Source: Lachnoclostridium sp. UBA933 (GTDB taxonomy: Bacteria; Bacillota; Clostridia; Lachnospirales; Lachnospiraceae). From it: 13,183 nucleotides of DNA. Within the stretch, counting starts at the first letter, position 1; each line of letters starts with the position of its first letter. The stretch is taken from assembly GCA_002293545.1 (NCBI GenBank), contig DBDL01000098.1, positions 12,623 through 25,805 on the forward strand, in the 5' to 3' direction. Of the stretch, positions 5,495 to 13,183 are shown piece after piece. The notes under the pieces were generated by a model. The model saw only the letters and a list, made by a program, of their open reading frames with translations. It made no database searches and was not told where the DNA came from. The position numbers were made by a program, and so were the translations under genes.

Positions 5495-8482
5495 ATGTCA
5501 ATATTTAAGAGCAAAAAGTTTATCGTTCCTCTCATAGTTGTTTTAGTGGTAGGAGGTCTTGTCCTTTGGACGAATTTATCCTCCGGCGTATTGGACTACC
5601 ATGAGAAATATGAAGGAATTGATTTACAGCTTGGCGAGACAGAACTGGGACGAACAGATACTTATATTCAGTATTTAAACAAAGAAGAGTTTAAGGATGC
5701 GGACGTACCAAATGAAATCTTACCGATCAATCTGTTTGATTATGAAAAAGGTTCCTATGGTATAAAAAAAGAGGCGGTAGGAGGGGAAAACGCGGCTCTG
5801 CGAATGGATGAAAAAAGTAAGGCAGAGTGGACAGTCGATGTAAAAACAGCAGGTTTTTATAACGTCTATTTGGAATACTATCCGATGCCCGGACGCGGCG
5901 TTGATATTGAACGGTCGTTTCTGCTCAATGGGAAAGTACCGTTCCGCGGTGCCGATGCCTTAACTTTCAGCCGTGTATTTGTGGATTCCGGTAAAATAGA
6001 GATGGATAACCAGGGGAATCAAATCCGGCCGACGCAAAAAGAAGGACCTTGCTGGCAGTCAGTATATTTATCCGATGCCACCGGTTTTGAGGCGGAGCCT
6101 TATCGTTTTTATCTGAAACAAGGGATCAATAAAATATCATTCGTTGGAATCAACGAGTCAATAGCTATTCGTAAATTAGAAATCAGCAATCAGGCAGAGA
6201 TTTTACCGTATGCGGAATTTGCTAAGAAGAACGAAGCGGCAGTCAATCAGAAACCCAAAGCAAACACACTGGTTAAGGTACAGGGGGAAACGGCGCAAAG
6301 ACGTTCCACTCCTTCTTTGTATGCCTCTTATGACCGCGGGTCTGGTTCGACAGAGCCCTCCAGTATCGGAAAGGTCGTTCTGAATAAGACCGGGGGAACA
6401 CAGTGGCGTGTGGCAGGTGACTGGATCGAAATTGATTTTGAAGCACCGGAGGACGGTGCTTACGTATTTGCATTAAAAGGGCGTCAGAGTTACAACCGTG
6501 GTTTTGTTGCCATGCGCAAAATTATGATTGACGGCGCCGTTCCGTTTTTGGAGGCAAGCCAGTTAAGATATGAGTTTTCCAGCGTATGGAATATGGAGGT
6601 TCTTCAAAATGAGGGAGGGACGCCGTACCGGATTCCGCTTACAAAAGGAAAGCACACGCTTCGTATGGAAGTGACACTGGGAGAGTTCGGGACCTTTTTG
6701 TCCGAACTGTCGGACCGCGTTTATAATATGAACCAAATGTATCGGAAGATACTTGTTATTACCGGAAGTGCGCCGGATATTTATCGTGATTACCATCTTG
6801 AGAAAGCACTGCCCGATGTAGTGGAACAGATGGGTCTGGAGTCGAAGCGGCTTTATAAGGTGATTGACGACGTCATAGCCTATACGGGAACGAACAATCA
6901 GCATCTGGCAGTTGCCGGAACATTGGCGGCACAGTTGGAAGCGTTCCATGAGGACCCCGCGGATATTCCGCAAAAACTGAAAAATTTTAAAACCAATATC
7001 AGCTCGCTCGGCACTTCGATCAATACGCTGAGAGAAACGGCAATGGATGTGGATTATGTTTGCTTTGCGGACGACGTGTCTTCTTTGCCGGAAGTAAATG
7101 AAACCGGTTTTGACAGGGCGATTCGCGAAACACAGATGTTCGGCAATTCATTTTTCAGTAATGCCAATAGGTTGGGAAATGTTTATGAAGGGCAGGAATC
7201 ACTTGACGTATGGATTGTGGCCGGACGTGACCAAAGTTCTATCTTGAAAACGATGATTGACGATACCTTTACACCGGAAACCGGGATTACGGTTAATGTT
7301 AAGCTGATTGACGTATTGACCCTCCTGCCTGCCGTAGTAGCGGGAACGGGACCGGACATTGCTTTGACGGTTGCACAGACGGAGCCGGTAAACTATGCGC
7401 TTCGGAATGCGGCGGAAGATTTGATGCAGTTTGGTCCGGAATTGGAAGAGTTATTAAAAGAATATCCGGAAAGCTCCTATGAAGCCTTTAAATTTAACGG
7501 CGGGTTGTACGGGCTGCCCGAAACTCAAAACTATAATGTATTATTCTACCGCACGGATATCTGTGAGGAGCTGGGGATTACCGTTCCGCAGACATGGGAT
7601 GACGTGATTAAGCTGCTGCCGGTGTTACAGAGAAATAACATGCAGTTTGCCGTGCCTTCCATTGAACGGAAGATTGGAAATACGATAAATCCCGACCTTG
7701 CCAATTATTATGCACAGTTGTACCAGCGGGGAGGCAGATTGTATAATGAGGATCACAGCAAAACGGATATTAGTTCTCCCGCAGGGATTGATGCGTTTGA
7801 ATTCTATACGAAATTATTCACAAGCTATAAACTGGAATTGCAGTACGATTTCCTGAATCGTTTCCGGAGCGGGGAAATGCCGATCGGTGTTGCGGATTAC
7901 AGTAACTTCAACACCTTTGCCGTATTTGCACCGGAAATCGACGGACTTTGGGAGTTTGACCTCGTTCCCGGCATGAAAGACCCGAAAACGGGTGAAATAA
8001 ACCGCAGCGTACAATCTTGGGGAACTAGTTCGATGATGTTAAAACCTGCCAATCAGAAAGAAGATGCGTGGGAATTCTTAAAGTGGTGGTCAAGTTCGGA
8101 AACACAAGTACGGTTCGGGCGTGAATTGGAAAGTGTAATGGGAAAATCGGCACGTTATGCTACTGCCAATCAAGTGGCATTTGACCAATTGGCATGGGGT
8201 ACAAAGGAATCCGAAATCCTGAAAGAACAATGGAAATGGGCGTTTTCACTGCCTGAGGTTGCGGGCGGTTATTATACACCAAGACATGTTACCAATGCGA
8301 TTCGTAAAGTAATCAACGATAAGGAGGATCCAAGGGAAACACTTCTTGATTATGTGGTTACGATAGATGATGAGCTTGAAAATAAACGCAGCGAGTTTAA
8401 TTTCGATATTACAGGGACAGGTTCCTTGGATTATAAAAATTGGAAGCCTCTCGATATGAATTCTAAGAAGAAAGGAGAGTAG
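5495..8482 (+). CDS. Large membrane-anchored extracellular solute-binding protein with two jelly-roll-like modules
   Basis: A 995-aa carbohydrate ABC transporter binding protein, about twice the usual ~430-550 aa. It has a basic start and one hydrophobic segment (residues ~8-27) without a lipobox cysteine, so it is probably held by an uncleaved signal anchor with the rest outside. Residues ~100-232 and ~259-404 are two beta-rich, CBM6/35- or malectin-like modules. They share a pattern visible as RSFLLNGKVPF and RKIMIDGAVPF, followed by an aromatic-rich strand. Residues ~420-560 look helical. Residues ~568-940 are a family-1-type solute-binding domain, with DVWIVAGRDQSSILKTM at its start, VVAGTGPDIAL, and WEFLKWWSSSETQ near the end. 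An AAAGGAG site lies 11 nt before the ATG. It leads the operon and is followed by permease 1 after 3 nt. It presumably delivers a glycan fragment to those permeases; the ligand is unknown, although the divergent GH43 gene hints at xylo- or arabino-oligosaccharides. Confidence 0.9.
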   Translation: MSIFKSKKFIVPLIVVLVVGGLVLWTNLSSGVLDYHEKYEGIDLQLGETELGRTDTYIQYLNKEEFKDADVPNEILPINLFDYEKGSYGIKKEAVGGENAALRMDEKSKAEWTVDVKTAGFYNVYLEYYPMPGRGVDIERSFLLNGKVPFRGADALTFSRVFVDSGKIEMDNQGNQIRPTQKEGPCWQSVYLSDATGFEAEPYRFYLKQGINKISFVGINESIAIRKLEISNQAEILPYAEFAKKNEAAVNQKPKANTLVKVQGETAQRRSTPSLYASYDRGSGSTEPSSIGKVVLNKTGGTQWRVAGDWIEIDFEAPEDGAYVFALKGRQSYNRGFVAMRKIMIDGAVPFLEASQLRYEFSSVWNMEVLQNEGGTPYRIPLTKGKHTLRMEVTLGEFGTFLSELSDRVYNMNQMYRKILVITGSAPDIYRDYHLEKALPDVVEQMGLESKRLYKVIDDVIAYTGTNNQHLAVAGTLAAQLEAFHEDPADIPQKLKNFKTNISSLGTSINTLRETAMDVDYVCFADDVSSLPEVNETGFDRAIRETQMFGNSFFSNANRLGNVYEGQESLDVWIVAGRDQSSILKTMIDDTFTPETGITVNVKLIDVLTLLPAVVAGTGPDIALTVAQTEPVNYALRNAAEDLMQFGPELEELLKEYPESSYEAFKFNGGLYGLPETQNYNVLFYRTDICEELGITVPQTWDDVIKLLPVLQRNNMQFAVPSIERKIGNTINPDLANYYAQLYQRGGRLYNEDHSKTDISSPAGIDAFEFYTKLFTSYKLELQYDFLNRFRSGEMPIGVADYSNFNTFAVFAPEIDGLWEFDLVPGMKDPKTGEINRSVQSWGTSSMMLKPANQKEDAWEFLKWWSSSETQVRFGRELESVMGKSARYATANQVAFDQLAWGTKESEILKEQWKWAFSLPEVAGGYYTPRHVTNAIRKVINDKEDPRETLLDYVVTIDDELENKRSEFNFDITGTGSLDYKNWKPLDMNSKKKGE

Positions 8483-8485
8483 CGT

Positions 8486-9421
8486 ATGAGTTTTCTGAAG
8501 AAATACTTTAAGGTTAAGAGAAAAAACATGCACATCGGATGGTACAAGGCAAAAAGGTCCAAAACAATGTATCTGTTTTTACTGCCCTATGCAATATTGT
8601 TTACTACGTTTTTCATTCTTCCGGTATTGGTGTCTGTATTTTTCAGTTTTACATATTATAATGTGCTAGAACCTGCACAGTTTACGGGTGTTGACAATTA
8701 TATCAAATTAATATTGGCGGATGATGTATTCCTGATTGCGATTAAAAATACATTTATTCTGGCGGCGATAACCGGACCGCTCGGCTACATTGCCTCGTTT
8801 GTCTTTGCGTGGTTTATCAATGAATTACCCCGGTATATCCGTGCGTTTGCCGTATTGATTTTTTATGCGCCGATTATATCCGGTCAGGCATATTTGATCT
8901 GGGCTATTTTGTTCAGCGGGGATGCCTATGGATATATCAATGCCATGTTAATCGAGGTCGGGATTATTGCCGAACCGATTTTATGGCTGACAAACCCGAA
9001 TTATATGTTAAATGTTGTGATGGTTGTTGTTTTATGGATGAGCCTCGGAACCGGATTCCTTTCTTTTGTGGCAGGTCTTCAGGGGATTGACGTATCACAG
9101 TTTGAAGCCGGCTATGTTGACGGTGTCAAAAACCGCTGGCAGGAATTGTGGTATATCACACTGCCGAATATGAAACCGATGCTGCTATTCGGTGCGGTTA
9201 TGGCAATTACCCAATCGTTTGGCGTTGCGGATGTCACACAGAATCTCTGCGGATTTCCGAGTACGGATTATGCGGCGCATACGGTTGTAAACCATTTGAT
9301 TGACTATGGCTCCATGCGTTTTGAAATGGGCTACGCTTCGGCAATTGCGACCGTCTTGTTTGTTACGATGGTTGTCTGCAACAAGGCGATTCAATCATTG
9401 CTTAGAAAAGTAGGAACGTAA
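8486..9421 (+). CDS. Carbohydrate ABC transporter permease 1 (MalF/UgpA/LplB type)
   Basis: A 311-aa inner-membrane permease of the CUT1 class with about six membrane helices, the first at residues ~29-51 (FLLPYAILFTTFFILPVLV). The cytoplasmic EAA loop that docks the ATPase is EAGYVDGVKNRWQELWYITLP at about residues 207-227, with the expected Glu, the conserved Gly and the I-x-LP ending. The basic N-terminal tail (KKYFKVKRKN) is typical. AAAGGAG lies 8 nt before the ATG and the gene starts 3 nt after the preceding stop, so the two are co-transcribed. It would form a heterodimer with the next gene product. No ATPase gene follows, so an ATPase of the MsmX/UgpC type encoded elsewhere is presumably used. 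Confidence 0.94.
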   Translation: MSFLKKYFKVKRKNMHIGWYKAKRSKTMYLFLLPYAILFTTFFILPVLVSVFFSFTYYNVLEPAQFTGVDNYIKLILADDVFLIAIKNTFILAAITGPLGYIASFVFAWFINELPRYIRAFAVLIFYAPIISGQAYLIWAILFSGDAYGYINAMLIEVGIIAEPILWLTNPNYMLNVVMVVVLWMSLGTGFLSFVAGLQGIDVSQFEAGYVDGVKNRWQELWYITLPNMKPMLLFGAVMAITQSFGVADVTQNLCGFPSTDYAAHTVVNHLIDYGSMRFEMGYASAIATVLFVTMVVCNKAIQSLLRKVGT

Positions 9422-9434
9422 AGGAGAGGCGACA

Positions 9435-10292
9435 ATGTTAAAAATAAAGAAGAGAAAACCAAACCGTTCAAGGGGCGGAGATATTGGTATTTACCTGTTA
9501 TTGATTTTTGTCGGTATCTTTATGGCAATCCCTTTGATTTATGCAATTGTAAGCGCATTTAAGCCATTGGATGAAATTTTCCTGTATCCGCCGAGATTTT
9601 TTGTATCTCATCCGACGTTTGCGAACTTTCAGGATTTGCTGAATGTTATGTCGGATTCGTGGGTGCCGTTTACCAGATATGTATTCAATACCGTGCTGAT
9701 AACCTTGGTTGGTACGCTGGGGCATTTGATATTTGCGTCTATGGCGGCATATGTACTGGCAAAATATGATTTTCCGGGGGGCAAAACATTTTTCTCCCTT
9801 TGTGTAACGGCACTTCTGTTTAACCAATGGGTAACGGCGATTCCCAACTATCTGGTCATGACCAGACTGGGTTGGGTAGATACCTATTTGGCATTGATTA
9901 TACCGGCGTTTGCGGCACCGATGGGGTTGTTCCTGATGAAACAGTTTATGGAGCAGATTCCGGATTCACTGATTGAAGCTGCACGGATCGACGGGGCAAA
10001 GCAGGGACGTATCTTTGTCCGTATTGTTATGCCGAATGTAAAGCCGGCATGGCTGACGCTCACGATATTTTCGGTCGTACAGCTTTGGAACCTGACAGGA
10101 ACCAGTTATATCTATACGGAAGAACTTAAAATGCTGCCTTACGCATTGCAGCAGATCCTGCTCGGCGGTGTGGCAAGGGCGGGTGTCAGTGCGGCGGCGA
10201 CAATGATTGTTATGATGGTACCGATACTGATCTTTCTGTTTGCGGAAAGTAATGTTATTGAAACGATGGCAAGCTCTGGTATTAAAGAATAG
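9435..10292 (+). CDS. Carbohydrate ABC transporter permease 2 (MalG/UgpE/AraQ type)
   Basis: A 285-aa CUT1 permease with about six membrane helices, the first at residues ~17-39 (GIYLLLIFVGIFMAIPLIYA). The EAA loop is EAARIDGAKQGRIFVRIVMP at about residues 181-200. It is followed by KPAWLTLTIFSVVQLWN, as usual for this type. It pairs with the preceding permease to form the sugar channel. AAGGAG overlaps the end of the upstream gene and lies 8 nt before the ATG; the intergenic gap is 13 bp. Length and motifs are normal. Confidence 0.94.
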   Translation: MLKIKKRKPNRSRGGDIGIYLLLIFVGIFMAIPLIYAIVSAFKPLDEIFLYPPRFFVSHPTFANFQDLLNVMSDSWVPFTRYVFNTVLITLVGTLGHLIFASMAAYVLAKYDFPGGKTFFSLCVTALLFNQWVTAIPNYLVMTRLGWVDTYLALIIPAFAAPMGLFLMKQFMEQIPDSLIEAARIDGAKQGRIFVRIVMPNVKPAWLTLTIFSVVQLWNLTGTSYIYTEELKMLPYALQQILLGGVARAGVSAAATMIVMMVPILIFLFAESNVIETMASSGIKE

Positions 10293-10306
10293 TTAGGAGG
10301 AGAAAG

Positions 10307-11803
10307 ATGAATAAAATAAAACGTTTCGTTTCCGTTATACCGTTAGTGCTTTTAATATCTCTCCTGTTTGAAAATACGGATGTTTTGGCGATATCCGGCG
10401 CCGGAACTTATACTTATAATTATGATTGCTGGATTGAGGAACGCGAATCGCCGGATGCGTATTCGGTATCACAGACGTTTTCCGGTTCCAGTATTGAAGG
10501 CTGTACAAACTTCCTGGCTCCGGAGAGTTTATATGTATTGGGAAACCGTTTGTATGTAGTGGATACGGGCAATAACAGGATTGTTGAGCTGGAGTATAAC
10601 GACAGCGACAGCAGATTTCATTATATACGTGAATTCAAGGAGTTTATGAATGAGGGGAAGAAAGATACCTTCAATAAACCCAAGGATTGCTTTGTACAGG
10701 AAAACGGTGATATTTTGGTTGCCGACTACGGCAATCAGAGAATCGTACATGTTGACAAGAACGGGAATGCCGTTAAGGTTATCGTTCAGCCGGTGGATGA
10801 AGCGTATGACAGCGGTACAAAATTTCTGCCTACAAAATTAGTTGTTGACAGAGCGGATCGTGTATTTACCATTGTGGAAAATATCAACAAGGGTTTTCTG
10901 GAGTTTGATAAAGAGGGAACTTTTATCGGCTATATGGGTGCCAGTGAAGTGGAGTTTAACCCGGTTGATTATATCTGGAAGATGATCGCAACCGAAGCTC
11001 AGAGAGAGCAGATGAACAGCTTTGTACCAACAGAGTATCATAACCTGACATTGGATGACGAAGACTTTATCTATGCGACGATTACCAAGTTTGAAGGGGA
11101 TCCGCTTGACGTGAAGCCGATACGGAAGCTGAATGCAAAAGGGACGGACATCTTAACGCGCAACGGATATTTTACGCCGAGCGGGGATTTGTTCTATGCA
11201 AGTGCGGAAGTCATTGATCCGGGCGGACCGTCTAAGCTCTTTGATATTTGTGCGCTGCCGAATGACACGTATTTTTGTCTGGATTATACGAGAGGACGGA
11301 TTTTTGGTTATGATTTCCAGGGCAACCTGCTGTATGCGTTCGGCGGAAGAGGATACCGCAAAGGATATTTTATCAATGCGGTGGCACTGGAAGATATGAA
11401 TGATTCCCTGCTTGTTCTGGATTCAAAGCAAGGGACGGTAACACAGTTTAATCAAACAACCTACGGCGCATTGATCAGCCAGGGGTTGGTTGAATATAAA
11501 ATCGGGGATTATGAAGCCTCTGCCGAAACATGGAAGAAAGTAATGCGTATGAACGGAAACTATGATTTGGCATATATCGGAATCGGGCGTGCATTATTAA
11601 GGACAGAACGGTATAAAGAAGCAATGGAATATTTCAAGTTAAAACTGGATGATGACAACTATTCCAAAGCCTTTAAATATTATCGGAAAGAATGGATGGA
11701 AGATAATATCGGGTATGTAGTAGTGGTTCTGGTCATTTTGATTATCCTTGCTTATGGGCGCGGGTGGTACAAAAAAGCCAAGAAGGAGGTAAGTGAAGGA
11801 TGA
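10307..11803 (+). CDS. NHL-repeat propeller protein with TPR segment and C-terminal membrane anchor
   Basis: A 498-aa protein of unknown function. A signal peptide (residues 1-28, probable cleavage after DVLA) is followed by an NHL-type beta-propeller (~65-385). Blade motifs include NRLYVVDTGNNRIVELE (~81-97), GDILVADYGNQRIVHVD (~134-150) and NDTYFCLDYTRGRIFGYD, with a YAFGGRGYRKGYF turn. Residues ~388-450 look like one and a half to two TPR units (LVEYKIGDYEASAETWKKV, then AYIGIGRALLRTERYKEAM). A membrane helix (~467-485) and a short basic tail follow. The expected topology is propeller and TPR outside, tail inside. AGGAGG lies 6 nt before the ATG, 14 bp after permease 2. Its stop overlaps the next start by 4 nt. 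A scaffold or glycan-recognising partner of the binding protein is plausible, but no catalytic residues are evident and the role is inference. Confidence 0.85.
   Translation: MNKIKRFVSVIPLVLLISLLFENTDVLAISGAGTYTYNYDCWIEERESPDAYSVSQTFSGSSIEGCTNFLAPESLYVLGNRLYVVDTGNNRIVELEYNDSDSRFHYIREFKEFMNEGKKDTFNKPKDCFVQENGDILVADYGNQRIVHVDKNGNAVKVIVQPVDEAYDSGTKFLPTKLVVDRADRVFTIVENINKGFLEFDKEGTFIGYMGASEVEFNPVDYIWKMIATEAQREQMNSFVPTEYHNLTLDDEDFIYATITKFEGDPLDVKPIRKLNAKGTDILTRNGYFTPSGDLFYASAEVIDPGGPSKLFDICALPNDTYFCLDYTRGRIFGYDFQGNLLYAFGGRGYRKGYFINAVALEDMNDSLLVLDSKQGTVTQFNQTTYGALISQGLVEYKIGDYEASAETWKKVMRMNGNYDLAYIGIGRALLRTERYKEAMEYFKLKLDDDNYSKAFKYYRKEWMEDNIGYVVVVLVILIILAYGRGWYKKAKKEVSEG
11783..11790 (+). promoter_or_regulatory. 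Strong ribosome binding site inside the upstream gene
   Basis: AAGGAGGT, a near-complete anti-16S match, lies inside the last codons of the NHL gene and 9 nt before the ATG at 11800. It selects this ATG over the in-frame ATG at 11806 and, with the ATGA overlap, supports translational coupling. Confidence 0.75.
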
Positions 11804-12468
11804 AGATGGTCGATGCCGTACGAGATCGGGACTACTGGAAAAAAACGGGAATTACATTGAAATATTCCTTACGCTGTTTATCAAAACCGTTTGATTCGTT
11901 TTGGGATTTATCCCATGAGCATAGGGGATCCAAAAGTGCTGCCACGATATTATTAATTCTTACGCTCCTTGTGAATGTTTGTGATTTGGTTTTTACAAGC
12001 TTTGTCATTATCGGTCCGATTGACTGGAACTATGTAAATGTATTCCAAACAATGGCCACATTGGTTATCCCCTTAATGATTTATGTTGTGGGAAACTGGT
12101 GTCTGACAACGTTATTTGACGGCAAGGGCAAGTTGGGCGATATTTATATGGCAACTTGTTATGCCTTGACGCCTTATATTATTATCAAGGTGCCGCTTAT
12201 TGTCATAAGTAATCTGGTCACAGGTGATGAAGGGGTATTTATTCAATATTTTGATGTTTTTGCGTTGATATGGTGTGGATTGTTGATTCTTATTTCTGTT
12301 ATGATGATACATGATTTTTCTCTGGGAAAAGGATTTTTAGCACTTATATTTTCGATTGTAGCAATGTTGGTAATTATATTCTTAATAATTCTCTTCTTTA
12401 GTTTGATTACAGATGCAGTTTCATTTTTCTATTCAATCTATCGGGAAATATTATTTCGATTTTACTAA
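11800..12468 (+). CDS. YIP1-family five-helix membrane protein
   Basis: A 222-aa integral membrane protein. The N-terminal cytoplasmic part carries the Yip1-like motif KPFDSFWDLSHEHRGS (residues ~29-44). Five hydrophobic helices follow at about 46-70, 80-105, 115-138, 148-172 and 177-207. The loop with FDGKGKLGDIYMATCYALTP (~106-125) is the other family hallmark. Bacterial YIP1 proteins have no established biochemical function. In this operon the protein is translated from an ATGA overlap with the NHL gene, so near-equal amounts of the two are expected, and a physical partnership is a reasonable guess. Nothing in it suggests an enzyme. Confidence 0.82.
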   Translation: MKMVDAVRDRDYWKKTGITLKYSLRCLSKPFDSFWDLSHEHRGSKSAATILLILTLLVNVCDLVFTSFVIIGPIDWNYVNVFQTMATLVIPLMIYVVGNWCLTTLFDGKGKLGDIYMATCYALTPYIIIKVPLIVISNLVTGDEGVFIQYFDVFALIWCGLLILISVMMIHDFSLGKGFLALIFSIVAMLVIIFLIILFFSLITDAVSFFYSIYREILFRFY

Positions 12469-12497
12469 ACAAGACGGAAAGGAGGAGCAAACAGAGT

Positions 12498-13183
12498 ATG
12501 AAAAAACGACTAATGATTTCTTTTCTCATGATTTTTACCGTGCTGTGCCTTGCCGGCTGTGAAGAAGAAGATTCGGGTGCGATATTGGAACCGAGGTATT
12601 ATGAAGGGGAAGCGGGACAGGTTTATACGATTGAGAATGAATCTTTAAAATTAGAACTTGACGGGGATACGACGACATTTAAGCTGACCAATAAAAAGAC
12701 GAATGAGGTTTGGTATTCTAATCCTGCCGAACGTGCCGAACTGGGAAAAGGAAAAGGAGTAAATCAGGATGTACTGTCGGCAACAATGCTGATTAAATAT
12801 TCAAGCAAGATTGACAATGTAGTGGATATTGACAACTATACAAAATCTATTGTGAATCAGAACTATGTGATTCGTCCGGTTGATGCTAACACACTAAGAG
12901 TTGATTATTCAGTTGGCGATGTAGCCAGGATATATATATGTCCGCCGGTGGCAAGTGAGTCCAGAATGCAGGAATTCTTATCCAAAATGGACAAATCAAC
13001 ACAAAAGAGTGTTTTGCGTAAGTATGTGGAATACAATTATGAAAAATTGTCCAGCAATAGTGACAGTACGGAGTTAGACGAAGCGCTTATGATATTTCCG
13101 GATCTGGAAAAGGAGCCAATGTATGTGCTTTCCGAGGATATATCCGAATCCAACGGAGAAAGCGTTCAGGAAGAATTTGTACT
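12498..13183 (+). CDS. Lipoprotein resembling DUF5696 proteins, N-terminal part (runs off window)
   Basis: An open frame of 228 codons plus two bases that reaches the window edge without a stop. The signal sequence MKKRLMISFLMIFTVLCLAGC ends in a clear lipobox LAGC with Cys21, so the mature protein should be lipid-anchored on the outer face. After an acidic linker comes LKLELDGDTTTFKLTNKKTN and EVWYSNP. Further on are a segment with DVLSATMLIKYSS and then ICPPVASESRMQEFLSKM. From memory this order matches the start of DUF5696-domain proteins, large extracytoplasmic proteins found beside similar transporters; I cannot run the search. GGAGGAG lies 10 nt before the ATG and 29 bp separate it from the YIP1 gene, so it belongs to the same operon. 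Enzymatic function, if any, would lie in the unseen C-terminal part. Confidence 0.8.
   Translation, partial: MKKRLMISFLMIFTVLCLAGCEEEDSGAILEPRYYEGEAGQVYTIENESLKLELDGDTTTFKLTNKKTNEVWYSNPAERAELGKGKGVNQDVLSATMLIKYSSKIDNVVDIDNYTKSIVNQNYVIRPVDANTLRVDYSVGDVARIYICPPVASESRMQEFLSKMDKSTQKSVLRKYVEYNYEKLSSNSDSTELDEALMIFPDLEKEPMYVLSEDISESNGESVQEEFV

Noticed and set aside
5495..5590. Binding protein as a classic lipoprotein
   Set aside because: The N-terminal hydrophobic segment contains no cysteine and no lipobox, so a signal anchor is the better call.
1..13183. tRNA, rRNA, CRISPR arrays, insertion sequences or prophage genes
   Set aside because: No cloverleaf, regularly spaced repeats, transposase, integrase or terminal inverted repeats were seen.

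Overview
The window looks like a low-to-mid-GC Firmicute chromosome, most likely a member of the class Clostridia (Lachnospirales-like). The reasons are AGGAGG-type ribosome binding sites, several TTG starts, sigma-A-like promoters, a clostridial-type FtsH paralogue and a carbohydrate ABC transporter organised as in gut Clostridia and Paenibacillus. No RNA gene, mobile element or CRISPR array is visible. The assignment is from protein recall only.

Left part (1-3494): the 3' end of an oligoendopeptidase F gene (+) converges on an FtsH-type membrane AAA+ zinc protease (-). A 193-bp divergent spacer holds promoters for ftsH and for an unrecognised membrane-anchored, repeat-rich extracellular protein (+). 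That gene converges on a GH43 gene.

Middle (3495-5494): a cytoplasmic GH43 beta-xylosidase/alpha-arabinofuranosidase-type enzyme (-) lies divergent to a large operon (+). The roughly 416-bp region between them is rich in regulatory structure. It contains a promoter for each side, a TGTATA-N5-TATACA palindrome just downstream of the predicted operon start site, and two 19-bp palindromes TTTGTGC-N5-GCATAAA whose centres are exactly 63 bp apart. There is also an imperfect 16-bp direct repeat upstream of the operon promoter.

Right part (5495-13183, runs off the end): six tightly packed co-directional genes. They are a 995-aa membrane-anchored solute-binding protein with two extra jelly-roll-like modules, two CUT1-type permeases, an NHL-propeller/TPR protein with a C-terminal membrane anchor, a YIP1-family five-helix membrane protein, and the start of a lipoprotein resembling DUF5696 proteins. 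All non-permease products are predicted to sit in or on the outer face of the membrane, and no ATPase is encoded.

The working model is a surface complex that captures a glycan or oligosaccharide, imports it through the permeases with an ATPase encoded elsewhere, and feeds the cytoplasmic GH43 enzyme. The roles of the NHL-TPR, YIP1 and DUF5696-like partners are unknown, and they are the most interesting part of the window.
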